Assembly: GCA_905221605.1 (NCBI GenBank)
Contig: CAJNDS010001057.1
Location: 439,528 to 503,527, forward strand
DNA from: Symbiodinium natans
Taxonomy: Eukaryota; Sar; Dinophyceae; Suessiales; Symbiodiniaceae
Length of the DNA stretch: 64,000 nucleotides
Reading direction: 5' to 3'
Of the stretch, positions 1-13,200 are shown piece after piece. Numbering within the stretch: position 1 is the stretch's first letter; each line of letters starts with the position of its first letter. Under the pieces are notes generated by a model. That model was not told the origin of the DNA and searched no databases. It saw only the letters and a program-made list of their open reading frames with translations. The position numbers and the translations under genes are program-made.

Positions 1-89
1 ACTTGCCTGCACCTCATCTGACATCATGAGCTTTACAAGTCACTACAAGCTTTGGGTCCGGCAAAAAGCCGGGTGTCAACGACAGAGAG

Positions 90-173
90 CAGGACCTTGT
101 CAACGCGGAGAAGGTGCGATTCGAGAGGTTTACCTTGAAGCTATCAGCGGCCCTGCGCTCGGCGCGGGATACA
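90..173 (+). CDS. Candidate single exon, unknown protein
   Basis: A short stretch reads as a charged, helix-like peptide (QDLVNAEKVRFERF, continuing TLKLSAALRSARDT). It is preceded by AG (acceptor acagagag) and followed by GTGTAAG, a good donor. The stretch is 84 nt, exactly 28 codons, so it would join phase 0 on both sides. No neighbouring exon with matching phase was found, and the 5' part would lie outside the window. The family is not recognised. This is inference from splice context and composition only. Confidence 0.25.
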
Positions 174-1950
174 GTGTAAGAAGCATGCTAAGCAAGCTGG
201 AGATAAAGCCGCCCTGGTCCATCCTCGGATCGCACCTGCACGGCTGGCTTAAGATGATCTAGCCGCATCTAGAACACTTCAACGAAGTAGCAACAATACT
301 GCAATGCCATGAAACAGTATGTACTAGAATGCGACTACAACTTACATGTATTAGCGCCTGACATGATTGCTGGCATACCCTCTGCCTCCGGCGCTCCGAC
401 TTCCAGGTCTCATGGGCGACGACTATGCACAGCACATGGAACACATCGTACGCCACAACTGCTTGGGGTATTTCTTGGACTTTGCTTGGTGTTGCCTTCT
501 GCTGAGATTCTTTACCTCCGCCTAGCCAGAAAAGGGACACAGCTGCGTGTCTTTCGGATTTTCTCGGCAGGCATTCTTCAGGGGGACATGAGCGCAGGTC
601 CATGCCAAAAGCAAATCTCATGCAACAGGGACCTTGAAGCTATTTTCCACTCAGCTCGCACGGCTTACCTATGAGCATGTCTCGGAGAAAAACCCCTTTG
701 CTTGTTTATGTTTTTCCGGTAGAGAAACCCCCACAAAGCTAACATAGCTACAGCGCTAATTTGAGTAAATGGTCCTAGCTTGGAGCACCCTGCTTCAGCG
801 CTCGCTGGGCCATCTCTTTCTCTTCCAACTCGTCGAAATCAAAAAAGCCACCTTATCGATGCAGCATCATAGTAGCGTGGTGGCAAGAATAAGGTATATC
901 CCCTTAAACTCAGAGGAGAAGGCCTGAAGTCTTTGCATCGGCAGCCTGCCACAGCTGCTGAGTTACGTGCTCAGGTTGAGATCACAAGGCAGTACGAATC
1001 AGTACGACCTGCGACCACTCAGATGTGTGCATGGCTTTGATTTTGCTCGAGGCATGGTGACACAAGCGCCAGTCACATCTGGGAGCTCCATGAGCTCAGC
1101 CACGCCTTTGCGATCGCTCTCATCCGCTCTCATCCGCTCTCAGCACGTTCAAGCAAGGAGCCCTCAAAGCGCCTTGAACGCTGCGTCAACGGATGTTTTT
1201 GCAATGCCTCATGCAGCTTTGGAACAGCCGTGGACACGATGCTCGTAAAGGCCATGACATTTTGCACCAAGAATTGCCAGGAATATGTATCCGCAAAGGA
1301 GAAGCTCGAATCCCAAGACTAGCTTGCGCCTACACTTCCAATTCTCATGCTACTAGTTGGTGGCGAGCTCTAGGCCACCGGCATGAACCTGCCTGTCGGG
1401 CCTCTTTCCTATGCTTTCTGTTGTGGGGGGGATGATAACGTCCTTTCCTAGGGCGACCTGCCCAAAAACACTGGTATTTACAACGTTCCTGCCGCTTTGC
1501 ACAACACGCAAAGGGAAGCTTGACGTTTCTGGCTGGAACATGACGTTAAGGAGAAACCAACTTCTCTAAGAAAGTACTAGATTTACGGGTTTTCCGCAAC
1601 CCCTTTTTGGGCTCAACCTGTGACGGAATGCTTTGCCTCCTGCTGATGCACCCCTGATCCCAGCTGTACCGCACCAAGATGAACCTTCATTACACCATTT
1701 CACGAAAGCAAAGCTGATCTTCTGTTGAGCAGCGAGCCTTCGGACAGCATCGACAGCGAGGCGCGTATTCCCCTTCCGCCGCCTGGAAATGGCGGCGAGT
1801 GATGGCTACGAGTAGTGGCTAACGTTGCACCCTGTTTTGTAGGGGCCCTCGATAAAGTCAACTTTGTCGGGTTATTCAGGACATTTCAGGACCCTGTGAC
1901 GGGTTCAGGGTGGGGTCCTCTATGGAGGGCCAAGTTGTTCACGGGATCCG
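174..1950. other. No gene recognised
   Basis: Only short open frames (up to 121 codons) occur on both strands and none resembles a known family. A short tandem repeat of TCTCATCCGC lies at about 1,112-1,141. Unrecognised short exons may be present. Confidence 0.4.
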
Positions 1951-1954
1951 TTCT

Positions 1955-2120
1955 TGCTAAGGGTTTAGGATTTAGGATTTGTTCACTGGCCTTTAGGCTT
2001 CGGCTTTAAAAGGCCGCGCCTGAGAACCTTAATGGCAGGTCTTCCTTCTTTGACCCCGAAAACCCGGAATCCCAACTGAGCCAGAACTTCTAATCCAAGG
2101 TTTGGGGGGGGGGGGGGGTC
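1955..2120. repeat. Degenerate TTTAGGG-like stretch with G tract
   Basis: Motifs such as gggtttaggatttagg recur around 1,960-1,990, and an uninterrupted G tract lies at about 2,104-2,118. Similar decayed telomere-like stretches occur elsewhere in the window (5,270-5,350, 23,610-23,760, 33,855-35,125), so this is part of a dispersed class rather than a chromosome end. Confidence 0.5.
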
Positions 2121-2129
2121 CTAAGTTTC

Positions 2130-3640
2130 CAGCGGGCACATTAAGCAGGGTGCAACATTACTCGGCACGCCTGCACTGAAAAGTCTAAACTCAGCATGGC
2201 TTGCCTCCCTGTGGCTGAAGCACCTCGTCATCCCAAACAGAGGCATCAAGAACAGAAGCTGTCAGGTAACTCTCATGTAGGACAGAGACAGTCGCACATC
2301 AAGATTCGTCGTGAAATACAGAATCGAGGTCTGACGTAAGCATCGCGCCATCACGTCCTCACACCTGGCAAACAAGATCACGGAGCTGCTGCCAGAAGCT
2401 TTGAAAGACCGAATACCCAGAAACCAGAATGCAAACCAGAATACCCGCAAAGAGCCAAAGAGCACACACCTGTTTATTGCTCGAGTGGCAGACAGTCGCA
2501 GCAGAGCAATCTTCAGCCGGGATCACGGCACAGAAACCAGCGAGTCTATCGCGCAGCAACCCCGAGACCGCACAGCCAACTGGCAAGAGAGCTGTAAGGC
2601 TGTAAGTGTGTATGTAAGTGTCGAGCATTGTCGAGCCCAGGTTCAGAGGGCCAAGAGAGACAAAGCGAGATCAAAAGAGCAAAGATGGGCAAAGCCTGGT
2701 GCGAGGCCCCCTCGCTGTGCAACTCTACGAGTGATACAGTGAAAGCCTCGGAAAGCTCCGCTAAACTTTCCTCCAAATCCCTCATTTCAAACAGGCTAAT
2801 TGGCTCCCTCTCGGCGCCCCACAAGTGGCAACAAGCGCCGAGAGGCACTTGGAGACATGGACTTCCTGGCAAAACAGTACCAAACAATCCACATTACAGC
2901 AGTCGATTCGCCTCGGCCTCCGGCCCAGGGGCATCTGGAGCAAGCAGCCCGCCTCCCTCGAACTGCTTGAAGGACACTCCCCCCGTGCACCCCTCTTCTC
3001 CTGCGACCGCCCTAAACCTGTCCTGAACTCATGACGCGTATGGCGCTGCACCAACGGACATTTGATTTTGGCATTCCCCAATTTGCGATGCGCACGGTCC
3101 ACCCCGCGTTGGGCCGGCGCGGCTAGCGCGCGCAAGCGCTTACATTTCCCATCCTAACCGCAATGCCGTCATCCCGAGGCCCTGTGTGCTGAATCTCCCT
3201 GACCGGCACCTCCCTCTCGGGACACGATCCTGCAGAAGCATCAGGGATCTGCCCGAACCTGTGTACTTACACACTTCTTGACCATGATAGTTGGAGATGC
3301 ACAAGTCACACACACACACACACACACATGCGCGCACGTTTGGCTAACAATCGTCAATGTCCTTCGAGGAACTCCGACTTGCAGTCGCCCCCTGACGACC
3401 TCCGATGGCAAAGCAAACTGCAAATAGCATGCTTCGCTGAATCAAAACTGAGGGAAGTACCGAAACACACTGATGCAATGGTCACCCACTAGCAATACTT
3501 CCAGCAATACTTGTCCAACCTTCGGGAGCCTGCGGTTTCTCCGCGGCCTGGCAATAGGATGAAACAAAAATAATTTCAAGTTCGCCTCGGCTTCTGCAGA
3601 GAAGCATCTGGAACCTGGATCCGGTCTCCTTCCCCCTAAC
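2130..3640. other. No assignable gene; one possible minus exon and a CA repeat
   Basis: On the minus strand a peptide with MRDLEESLAELSEAFT ends at 2,738, directly before GTATCAC, a plausible donor. Its acceptor is unclear and it stands alone, so no CDS is called. A (CA)n microsatellite lies at about 3,306-3,328. Nothing else was recognised. Confidence 0.35.
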
Positions 3641-3649
3641 CCCAACTGA

Positions 3650-3935
3650 CCACCCCCCCCCGTGTGAGACCCCAGATTCGCCCCTCCCCCCCCCCCCCCC
3701 TGCCCCCCCCCCTGCCTCCCCCCCCCCGGAACGTCATTGTGGGATGGGACCCTCCGAGAGGGCGCCTACGCCCTGGGCCGGCCCGGCGTGCCGCGGCGTT
3801 TACAAAAATCACAAGCTAGCCTGGCGTATCCTAGCAGCGGCTACCACGGCCAAGCGCAGCCCAGCGGGGCACAGCACAGCACAGCGCAGCCCAGCGCAGC
3901 CCAGGGCAGCGCAGCACAGCATAGCACAGCGCAGA
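3650..3935. repeat. C-rich tracts followed by a CACAG/CGCAG tandem
   Basis: Runs of 7-18 C at 3,651-3,728 are followed at about 3,856-3,935 by an imperfect five-base tandem of cacag, cgcag and cccag. The open frames here (Q/H/S/A-rich) are products of the repeat and are not called as genes. Confidence 0.6.
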
Positions 3936-5131
3936 CACGTTAAGCACCCTGAAGCCTTCACATCCCGAAACCCATCGCAACACATCAGACCGCATGTTGA
4001 ACATGAAATGTTAAGTGTTGCATATTCATTGTTGCTGCGGCCTTCAGAGCCTCCAAGAGACGAGTGTCGTCACTGAGCTCCAGCCTCGGAGCAACATTTT
4101 GCCGCGCTGCCGTCACTGCCAGTCACTAGCAATAGTCCAATACTTATTGCTTTGCCAAGCATCCAAAGAAGAAGACCTGCTCGAGTGCGCAGAACTGCCC
4201 AACCAGCCTGAGTAGAGTCTGAAGAACCTTTACAAAGGCTTCCAGTGCAGATCAACGGAGCCGGTTCGGCAGGCACTGCGAAGAGCTCCTCCCCATCAAC
4301 ATAGCGGACCGCTGGTGAAAAGGGCGCCTGTTGCAGCAATTTGGCTGACCCCACATGACAAGATGAGTTCGTTTCCATTCACGCGCATGTTTTGTCACTA
4401 TGTGACGAGAGCCGCCATCAAGAGGAATTATGGCAAAATGACAGGACGATAACAGAGCTCAACTCTAACAGATGCGGGTACGCAAGGATGTGCAAGGGCA
4501 CTTCGTCCAGCCTTTTAGCAAAAGCATGCACTTCTTGACTGTTCTCCATCAGCCTGGTACAGGTAGACTCGGCACTTTGCACATCGTGTTCCGGAGAGCC
4601 TCAATGGATAAGAGAGGCTTACAAGCCATGGCCTGGAGAGTCCTGCACTTTACTCTGTGCTTCGGGCATTAGGTCAAGAGTCGGCCTGGCAAACATGGAT
4701 GGAAATGACACGGCGACGAGCCGAGCAGTGATGAGCAGGGCACAGACGTGTTCAGATCGTGCATATATGTGTATATGTAATCCGGCATGCGACCTGACTG
4801 TACCCGTCGGAGCGCTCTGAATCTGTTCCTTAAGTCTTGCAATGGCATAGCATGGCATGACAAAGACTGAGGATTAAACAATCCATGCTTGCACTAAGGG
4901 CCTTGCACTGGTGCTGGTTTCTTGTCCGGCTGCTTCTGCGGCCTGCTTGGCTGCTGGCCTGACGCCCACGGCATCGACCTGATCGGCAACATGTCCCCAG
5001 CATGCTTCGCTAATGCCACGATCTGGAGGCCGAGACGCGCAATCGCTCGCACAACCCTCACAACAACAGCCTTCCTTCTCGAGGCAGTCGCTCGCTGCAC
5101 CGATCTCTGCCCAACCTTGCACTCTGAGTCC

Positions 5132-5523
5132 AGGACATGTTACAAACGTTTGCCCGGACCTATCTGCGATATATGTGTAACTGCATGACAAACAGAGGAA
5201 CAGCTGGCAGGCGCGAAGAATTCGGCGATGCGGCATGGTTTAGAAAGGAAGTTTAGTTGCGCCCCCTGTTGCCGGTTGAGCGTTTTAAGGTTTCAGCTTA
5301 AGGGTTCCGGGTTTCGGATTTCAGCTTGAGGGCTTCGGGTGTTTTGGGTTTATAGAAGGTTGAAACATGTAAAAGCGCAACAACTCCCTGTCCTAAACTT
5401 CCTCTCTGAACCATGTGGTTCTTGCCACATCGCCGAATTCATCGCGTTGTCATGCAGCTACACAAGGCCTCTTGGAACACGCGTGTCTCCCAGACATGTC
5501 CGGGCAAACGTTTGGAACACGTC
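5132..5523. repeat. Inverted pair of a ~110-bp element
   Basis: The stretch 5,132-5,237 reappears in reverse complement at 5,411-5,523. Shared blocks include CAAACGTTTGCCCGGAC, CTGCATGACAA and GAATTCGGCGATG. The roughly 170 bp between the arms is decayed telomere-like sequence (ggtttcagcttaagggttcc and similar). The arms are too diverged for a tight hairpin; they look like two old copies of one short dispersed element in opposite orientation. Confidence 0.6.
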
Positions 5524-5529
5524 TTGCTT

Positions 5530-8500
5530 CCAATTGTCATCCCCCCCCTTTATCCCCCTTTTGCACGGGCTCTAAAGGCTGTAAGCTTTCAGTCAAGCCA
5601 CGGTGGTGGTCGACCGGAACACGTGGGCACCAGGAAGCAAAGCACTGAACCTTCATCTGGTTTGAAAGGCGTTAGCATACATTCGCAGCATTTCGCGGTC
5701 GCACTGTGAAGATTGTGCTAGCAATCGGGGATCAGACGAAGTTGGTGTTGCAGACATCTTGGGTAGGCCAGGGCTCCAAAATCCACTGCATCCACTAGAT
5801 CCAATCGGAAGAACAGGTTTGTACCGTGAGTCCAGAATAGTCAAAGGTTCGCACATGAACTTGTCTGTGGGCTGTCGTGGGTGATGTGCTGAAAGCCTGA
5901 GAGATATTGCAATACTTTGCAAAATCGGCGCGAAGCAGCTGCCAAGCAGCCTGCGCAACATGCGGCTGGAGCGAGACTGGTGGCCGATGGAGGCAGCTGA
6001 CCTGTGGAAAGCTGTGGCGTTCAGGGGTCTTCACCACAACTCACGAGAGTTCTGACGATGTCTCATGCAGGACACCATGATATCACTGATGTTCACAGGG
6101 CGTTGCAGGCTGCGCAGCAGGCGCTATACCCGGCCTTTGCTTCTACAATGCAGTCATGATAAGTCCTGATAAGTCAACCTTGATGCCACTCCCCTGCCTC
6201 CCATCAGGCCCGATGTTCACATGGCTGAGGTCTAGAATCTTCGTACTAAGGGCCGAGCCAGAAATACTTCTCAGTTCCTGGAATTACCTCCCATACTGCT
6301 GCGGGCGTAAGGTGCCCGTGCATGCCAACCCATGAATCCCATAGCCCGGCTTCGACATTTCGACGTCTCCTCGAAAAATCGCCTGGCCTGCACGGGCGAT
6401 GGCGACAATGCGGTTAGCGGCGCAGCCAGCGGGGCAGAGGAGAATCGGACAGCCCGTAGATTGGGTCCTGAACCCAAGGCGGATGCCGCATCACCGCATC
6501 AGTGCTCAGCGCGCAGCCCACCCGTCCTCCGGGCGAGATGTACTGTGTTGGAACACAGGGAGTCGACCATCTCACCTGCCATGGGTGCCAACTGCAACGG
6601 CTTGACATTTGATGCCCCAATATGCCTCACCTCAGATCCGTTCTCAGGTGAATAACCTCCCAGAGGACAACTTCTGCACATTGCTCAATCACAACTGCAT
6701 CTGGGGCAGCAGCCGTGCTGGGCCTGCCACGACAGGTCTCAAGTCGAAAGTCGACTACGCCAACTGGACGTTTGATCGCTGGCTGTGGCGGTTACATGCT
6801 ACCGAACATTGCGGTGCTTCCAAACTTCACATGTGCAAGAACAAGTGCCACAGCAGCTGTTATCATGCTCTGGGTACTGAACTCAGATGTTGCGCTACAA
6901 AAACGCCGAGATGAGCCAAACCCAGTCACGCCCCCATGACTGTGCACTTGAACCGGATCCATCCGGATCCAACAGTTGCAGGAGCCTTGACTTCGGAAAA
7001 CCGTTACCACCAGTCAACTTTCACGACGCATCTGCCATGCGAAGCCTTTGCGGACTCCACTGCAGATCGAAGCTCCGAACACCGTTGCCTGGTCTGGTGT
7101 CCAATTGCAAGGATCGCAAAGAGTATCGCAAAGCGAGGGCAAGCAACGCTCAAAGAAGAGCCTACAGGACACTTTCACTGGAGGCAAGCTGCGCGGCCAG
7201 CTCCAGCAACTTACGCGTCTCGGCAATGTCCTTCCAAGTGGTAATTAGCACGGCCCCGTGGCAGGTCAAAATCCAAAAAAACATCACCAATAAGATACCC
7301 CCCGCGCTCACTCGACACACTGCATGCGATCCACCTGCGGGCAAGATGCACAACTTACATCGCAGAGGTGAAATGGCTGATACATACTTCTCAGATCTTA
7401 TCAGCTGGCAACCTGAACCAGCAGCCACTCAACGACAAAACAACACCAAACAACTGAACCAAGCCCAGAACAAGCCTGCTGAGACAAAAGAACTCAACAT
7501 GACCTAAAAACTGCTGGGAAATCTTGCTGACCACTCACATCGTCCCCGACATACACTGCACAACCAAATACCGAATGTACCGGGAATTACGTACTGAGCT
7601 GGACATGAGCGCAAGTTCCGTGTAAGCTACGCGGAAGGCGCACGTAAGACGAGTTTTTTTTTTTTGTGGTGGAAGCTTGTCGACAGCCATCTGGTCGCAC
7701 GCCGAAAGATTCAGGCACTTGCTGACCCCCAAGTGCCTGGAACAAAAGTGCATAACAAAGAACAGCACCAATCCCCAAAAGGGTGCGACAAGATCGACAT
7801 CAACAGACAACCACAACCATTCACAAATGCAACCACGACCGTTCATGTCGGACTGCGCTATTCCGTATGTTCAAAGGAGTAAAATCGTAAGCGAACTCGC
7901 GCTTCTCGCTGGGGTGGAGGGGGCCAAGAGGCCCTTGTTCAACTCCAACACTCACACCATCTCAAACCACAAAAAACCACAACAACCCATCAACCAAAAA
8001 AAACCCCAACAAGAACATACAAGAACCACTGCCACCATCCCCACCGGCCCCACCCCCCACCAACCCTCACCATGAGCAGCTGGAGCTCCTGTGAAGTGTC
8101 AACATCATCTTGTGCAGTCGCAGCGGTAGTCGCCATAGCCAGAACTCTACATGCTTCAGAGAGTTTGGCGCGTCAATTTCCTAAGGGATGCAAGGGCTTC
8201 CTGTTGGGTTGCATAGGGACCGTGGTACCCAAAAACATGAACGACTGCTAAGCTGATGTAGATGGCTACAATCGCTGATAGTCGTGAGCATGCGAACATT
8301 CGAACCAGCATGTGTCACATGAGGCAACCATGGTCGTGCCACTGCACTCTGTATGTTGCAGCGCCATGCGGCAACGCAGCCTCATTCGTCACCTTCTTTT
8401 CGTCGGAACACGGACTCCTCACCCACTATGGCACGTGGCGGAGCCAGGACTTTGTATTCCTGTGTTTCTTTCGGATCTGTTTTCCTGTTCGGTGTTTTTT

Positions 8501-10600
8501 TGTCGCGCTGCTCGGTGAAGTGGGTTTCATGCAGTTGCTTGCTGAATTGCTGAACTGAACATGGTATGGACTGCACAGACATGTTGGATTCGCCTGGCAT
8601 CTTGTTGGATCTGTTGGAGAGGTCGAGGTCTCACCACATCGGTAGTGCGCTCCTGTTCGACTGGCCTCTGAGCAACACCAAGCCACCAGACTCGGAGGTG
8701 CAAAATTCTGCAACATTCTGCAAGATTCTTGAACTGCAACACTGTGCATGAGTGTGCATGCAAACTGCATGGGTGAGCCTCGGTGATGGCTTGTCCTGAG
8801 CCCAGCCCAACGGTGATGGCCTGACCCAGAAAAATTCAAAGCAGGGCAAGTTCAAGGACAAGTGTTGTCGAGAGTGCCGGCGCATCATCTACCTGTCATC
8901 TATGGTCTATGTGTTAAGTGCGCGTAATTGGGTTCGACGTTCGACGGCCTTGCCTTACAGCGTTTGTACCGTTCGTACCATCTTCGCACGGCGGCAAAGA
9001 AACCTCGGCAGCAGCGAATTGGACGTGGAAATGAATATAGCATTACGCGATATTATGCCCGAGGTGCCGATTGTGCAGCATAGAAGAGGAGGTTGGCCCG
9101 CTGCTCCTGACGTCTGCAAGGACTACATGTCTTCACATCATCCGTGAGGCGCCAAGCCAAGATCCAGCGTTCCCTCCTTGACAACGGACCAGGGCACTTC
9201 GCACACCTGGTCGTCGTCCATCCGATGCCACCTGTTCCAGCGAACAAAACTTCTAAACAAACGACGAGCACGCGAGTCACATTATCACCCCTTTGAGCAC
9301 AACACTTACCCCCTTTCGCACTTCTGACCTGACAACTATGCAAGCATGTTGCAAGCATGTTGCAAGCATGTTTTCTGCGTCGTGCCAGCACAACCAAACG
9401 CGACACGCTCTGAGGAGAGCACGAAGGCAATGTAGTGTCCAAAGAAAGTTGACCGATTGAAATCTTGGTGTACCTGCGGCGTTCAATCATGCTTGCGATG
9501 CCCTCATCTATCAAGATATCGCCCATATTCCGCTGGCATCAGGGCACAACTATCCCATAAAGCTGGTAGCTTGCTGAGCGGGACTCCTCAGGAAGTGCCG
9601 AAAGCACATTTTTGACGCTTCATGTGTCAACTCACGATGGCAGCCTTGTTGATATGCTGACAAGACATAGCCAAATGACAGGCACATTGCATGGCACGCA
9701 TGAATCACGGCAACATGGCCTCCAGGAAAGGCGAAGCATCAAGCTCCTGAGGGAACCTGTTGAAGTTCGAGAAATGCGTTTTGGTCGTGCTGGCCGAATT
9801 CATCTGGATCGGCAGAAAGATCTGTGGTTGCGTTCAGAGCGTGTGGGATGACAGACACACAAGGCCCAACTGTGGACATGAGAGCCATCTGCTGCAAGTG
9901 TTCCTAATGCAGGGGCCGTTGCAAAGTGGGGCGAACATCGGAGGCGAGAAGACATTTCCCTGAATTATTGGAACATCCACTTCAGCCATTCTGTATCACC
10001 CCGGCTCTTAGCTCCGCGCTGAACAGCACGGTTGATCTTGCCAAAACGGCTGGCATCCTCTCAAGGCTCTGAGTTGGTGCTCTTGGCTCTGGGCTCTGGG
10101 CTGCACAAATTTGCACGCTCCATACTTACTTTCTCCTGTCGGCGATCGATATAGACCACAAGATTGTTCGGCGGACGTTTGATGTATGCACTTCGCACGC
10201 AGCCCGTCCTCGACATCAGAAGCTCTGTAACTATCTCAAATAATCACAAGTTCTCATAGTCCAAGTGAAAAAGTGCAACAGAACTGCACAACTGGGATCG
10301 TTGCTTTCTACACTTCTCACATTTGTAGCCTTCGATCTGCTCTGCCCTGCACACCATGGAGCACAAAACTCAAGTCATTGAGAAAAGTGGATTTCAATTT
10401 CCCGGTGGCCTGGAGTAGTTTCTGAGCAGTTCTTCCAGTGTCGTGCCAGGACCGTCGTCGTCCTTTCGATATTTCTCGAATCCCAGTCTCAAATCCCCCC
10501 CACCCCCCCCCAAAAAAAAAAAATCCCTCCTGCCGGACTTTGGGAAAGTGTCGAAGTGCGGAAATGCTGTCAGCTGGGAGCCCGGCCCGAGAGTACACAT
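5530..10600. other. No gene recognised; a few short tandem repeats
   Basis: Open frames reach 206 codons (6,887-7,507 +) but none shows a recognisable domain. On the minus strand around 7,170-7,300 a hydrophobic run (GGILLVMFFWIL) is followed by a helical segment (ETRKLLELAAQLASSE), which may be part of a membrane-protein exon. Clear splice sites were not found. An 11-base tandem (gcaagcatgtt, three copies) lies at 9,339-9,371. Confidence 0.35.
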
Positions 10601-10608
10601 TGGAGATA

Positions 10609-10655
10609 CCAGAGTAGCCAGAGTAGCCAGAGTAGCCAGAGTAACCAGAGTAACC
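10609..10655. repeat. Nine-base tandem AGAGTARCC
   Basis: Five consecutive copies of agagtagcc or agagtaacc. On the plus strand they encode an RVA-like tripeptide repeat, on the minus strand a GYS-like one. Both overlapping frames are repeat artefacts. Confidence 0.75.
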
Positions 10656-11082
10656 GTTGCCATAGTTGGAGTGCCTCCAGACTTCAGTGACTTCAGAACA
10701 TTTGCATGTGGCTGCTAAAGGACACGCCCACACTTATGGCACGCGCGCACCTTTTTTGCTTCAATGCCTGCTTCTGGTTTCGAGGCGGACCTCGCCTATT
10801 CAGGCCTATTCAAGTAAGCCCGAACTCTGCAAACACTGCTGCTGTACATGGTCAGCAAAGGCCCCAAAAATTCCTTTGGAAGCAAGGGTCTCGAACTACC
10901 TTAGGCTTGAAACAGCATGAAGCGGCTTGAAGTCACAGAAGACTGGGATTTCACAAGCTGATGCCAGGAGGTGGAACCAGAGCTGACTCATCATGCAACC
11001 AGGGCACGCTGCAGCACTGCTCGAGCGAAAATGGCGTATAGAGCAGACAGCTTCCGGCTCTGCCAGCGTTCTGTATAGAAAC

Positions 11083-11356
11083 CTTGCCGGACAATGATGA
11101 TCCGGATCTTGATGTTGATGATGATGATCATCATCATGATGATGACGTGATGATGATGGTGACGATGGTGATGATGGTGGTTGTGGTGATAGTGGTGTTT
11201 GTGGCAACGCCACTGCCGCCGCTCCTGTTGATGATGCGGATGATGATGAAGATGATGATGGTGGTGATGATGATGATGGGCTGAAGGCCAGAGAGGAGTG
11301 AAGAGAGAGACAGAGACAGAGAGAGAGAGAGACAGAGAGAGAGCGAGAGAGAGACT
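11083..11356. repeat. GAT-rich and GAGA microsatellite block
   Basis: GAT/GGT triplets run from about 11,083 to 11,282 and are followed by (GA)n with CAGA interruptions to about 11,356. The acidic, His-rich and Ser-rich peptides predicted here come from the simple repeat. Confidence 0.8.
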
Positions 11357-12192
11357 GAAGGGACCGTTACTTGAACAGCCTCTTCTCTGCTGAGGACTGC
11401 TAGCCGAAGATGCTATTAAACATGAAACGACCCAGACTAGAACTGTCGTTCATGAAACGAACGCAAGAAAAGACTGCAAAGACCCCTTGTATGACTTGTC
11501 CATTGGATGGCGAAAAGCACTTCATGAAGCCCGAACACATTGCTTCAGCATGCTTTGCACAATGTATGGAAAGGGCAGAAAAAACTGCTACATGTAAAGT
11601 GCGTAGGCTGTTTTGAAGAATGATTCTGATGGTGATGATGATAATTCTTCTCATATGTAATCCTGGAACCATGCATCGCAACGTGGCGAAACGTGGTGCA
11701 GCGTGGTGCAACGTGGTGCAAGCACGTTTCCTTAGTTTCCTTGCTGGCGAGTCTCAGAAGTCCAGCGGAGAGCATCATAGAAAACACCAGCCTCAGGAGA
11801 TGCTGCGCAAAGATGTGCAAAGTGGTACCCGTAGTGCGCAATCTTCTGCAGAAAGCAACTCACGATTGGCCACAAATGACCACATCCCCAGGGCTGCGGC
11901 ACTATCAAGAAAACGATCTCAGCAAACGGAAGTTCAGGGCAGCCCCTGTCAGGCAGCAGCTTCCTTGCATCTTTCGGGAACACGAAACAGTGGCCTGTCG
12001 GAATCATCCAGCCGTCCCAAGTTCTCCTGTTCATTTCGAAACTTCTTCACACAGCAATCCGAATCCTGAAGTGAGGTGCCCGATGCGAGTGGAACCTGCA
12101 CAGTCTTCAATGTGGAAGTATAGGACAAAGGAACTGGTCTCTGTATCACATTGTTGGGATGAAACCTAAGCTGCAGCAAGTGCCACAACAAC

Positions 12193-12649
12193 CTTCCCGG
12201 CTTTCAGCTCCAAAGCTGTCGTTCCAGAACCATCGGAACAACTGGGCATCCAGCTGATGGTACGCTTCCCCACGGAAAAAGGGGTACTGCGTGGAGTCAT
12301 ACACGTACACGACATATTCACCTGGCAAAAGTCGAGTTCTCGCCAAAACAAAGCATCAAAGAACACCATGCAGCAAGCAGTGATGCTCGTGACAGCTGTG
12401 CAGCACTGTCAAGTCCTGAACTTGGCCCATGTCGAAACGAGCGCCGAAGCAGTCTCTCCGCACTGTCCAAGAAAATTTGGAAATTTGCCATCGAACGAAA
12501 GCGAAGTATAGCGCAGTAAAACGAAGCGGCACATCCTAGGAAAGGTGGCAGATATCTGGAAACCCATAGTCCTCCTGCAGTACAAGCATCCCACCTTCAG
12601 AATCACCTACTGCTCCTCGAAGAAGCGGCATTCCGTAGACGTTTGCTTC
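12193..12649 (-). CDS. Candidate exons of an unknown gene
   Basis: Two minus-strand segments have acceptor AG|G and a GT donor. The first is 12,611-12,649 (EANVYGMPLLRGA, then GTAGGT). The second is 12,193-12,321 (acceptor ttttgccag, donor GTTGTT), open in two frames. One frame reads EYVVYVYDSTQYPFFRGE followed by AYHQLDAQLFRWFW; the F-F-x-x-E-x-Y-H-Q pattern faintly recalls methionine sulfoxide reductase A, but no GCFWG active site was seen, so this is not asserted. The other frame is less protein-like but joins in phase to a following open stretch at 12,050-12,165. The phase conflict is unresolved, so the gene model is incomplete. Confidence 0.35.
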
Positions 12650-12802
12650 CTGGCCAACTGCGCACAATATGGAAATGCTTCCAGGCACAAGCTCATGGCT
12701 CCTCAAAGAGCGGCCACAGTTCGGAGTTATCCATGCCGCCGGGCAGCCCAATCACCTTACGTGGCCGTAGCAGTAGCTTTAGCAGTCGCCGGATCAGTAT
12801 CC

Positions 12803-12880
12803 GCAGCAATAGCAATAGCAATAGCAATAGCAATAGCAATAGCAAAAGCAATAGCAATAGCAATAGCAATAGCAATAGCA
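12803..12880. repeat. AGCAAT hexamer array
   Basis: About 13 near-perfect copies of the hexamer agcaat (aatagc in register). It creates overlapping A/I and L-rich open frames on both strands, which are discarded. Confidence 0.85.
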
Positions 12881-13039
12881 TGCAAATACAAAAACATGGT
12901 AAGCCAATAAGATGATGACCGTCATAATTGTAACAACAATAATACCAGGTACAATATATCCGCCGAGGCCTCGGGGCGAAGGTGCATAGGTTGTGAGAAC
13001 AGGCACCCTCCAAATCCTCCCCAAAACCCCTTTTTTTTG

Positions 13040-13200
13040 CCTCAAATGGGTACCCCCCCGAGGAAACCGGGGTCCGCAAGCGGACTCGCCAGGACCAGAG
13101 GCAGTTGAAGCCCCCCCCCTCGGTTGACCCTACCAGACCCCCCCCCCCAGCCCCCCCACCCCCCCCCCTCCCAATCTCCCCCCACAGCGATGCGCTGGGC
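13040..13200. repeat. Cluster of C tracts
   Basis: Several runs of 6-10 C lie between 13,056 and 13,180, in a GC-rich context. Tracts of this kind recur throughout the window. Confidence 0.6.

Noticed and set aside
12193-12321. Methionine sulfoxide reductase A
   Set aside because: Only a loose F-F-x-x-E-x-Y-H-Q resemblance; no GCFWG motif was found nearby and the reading phase is unresolved.
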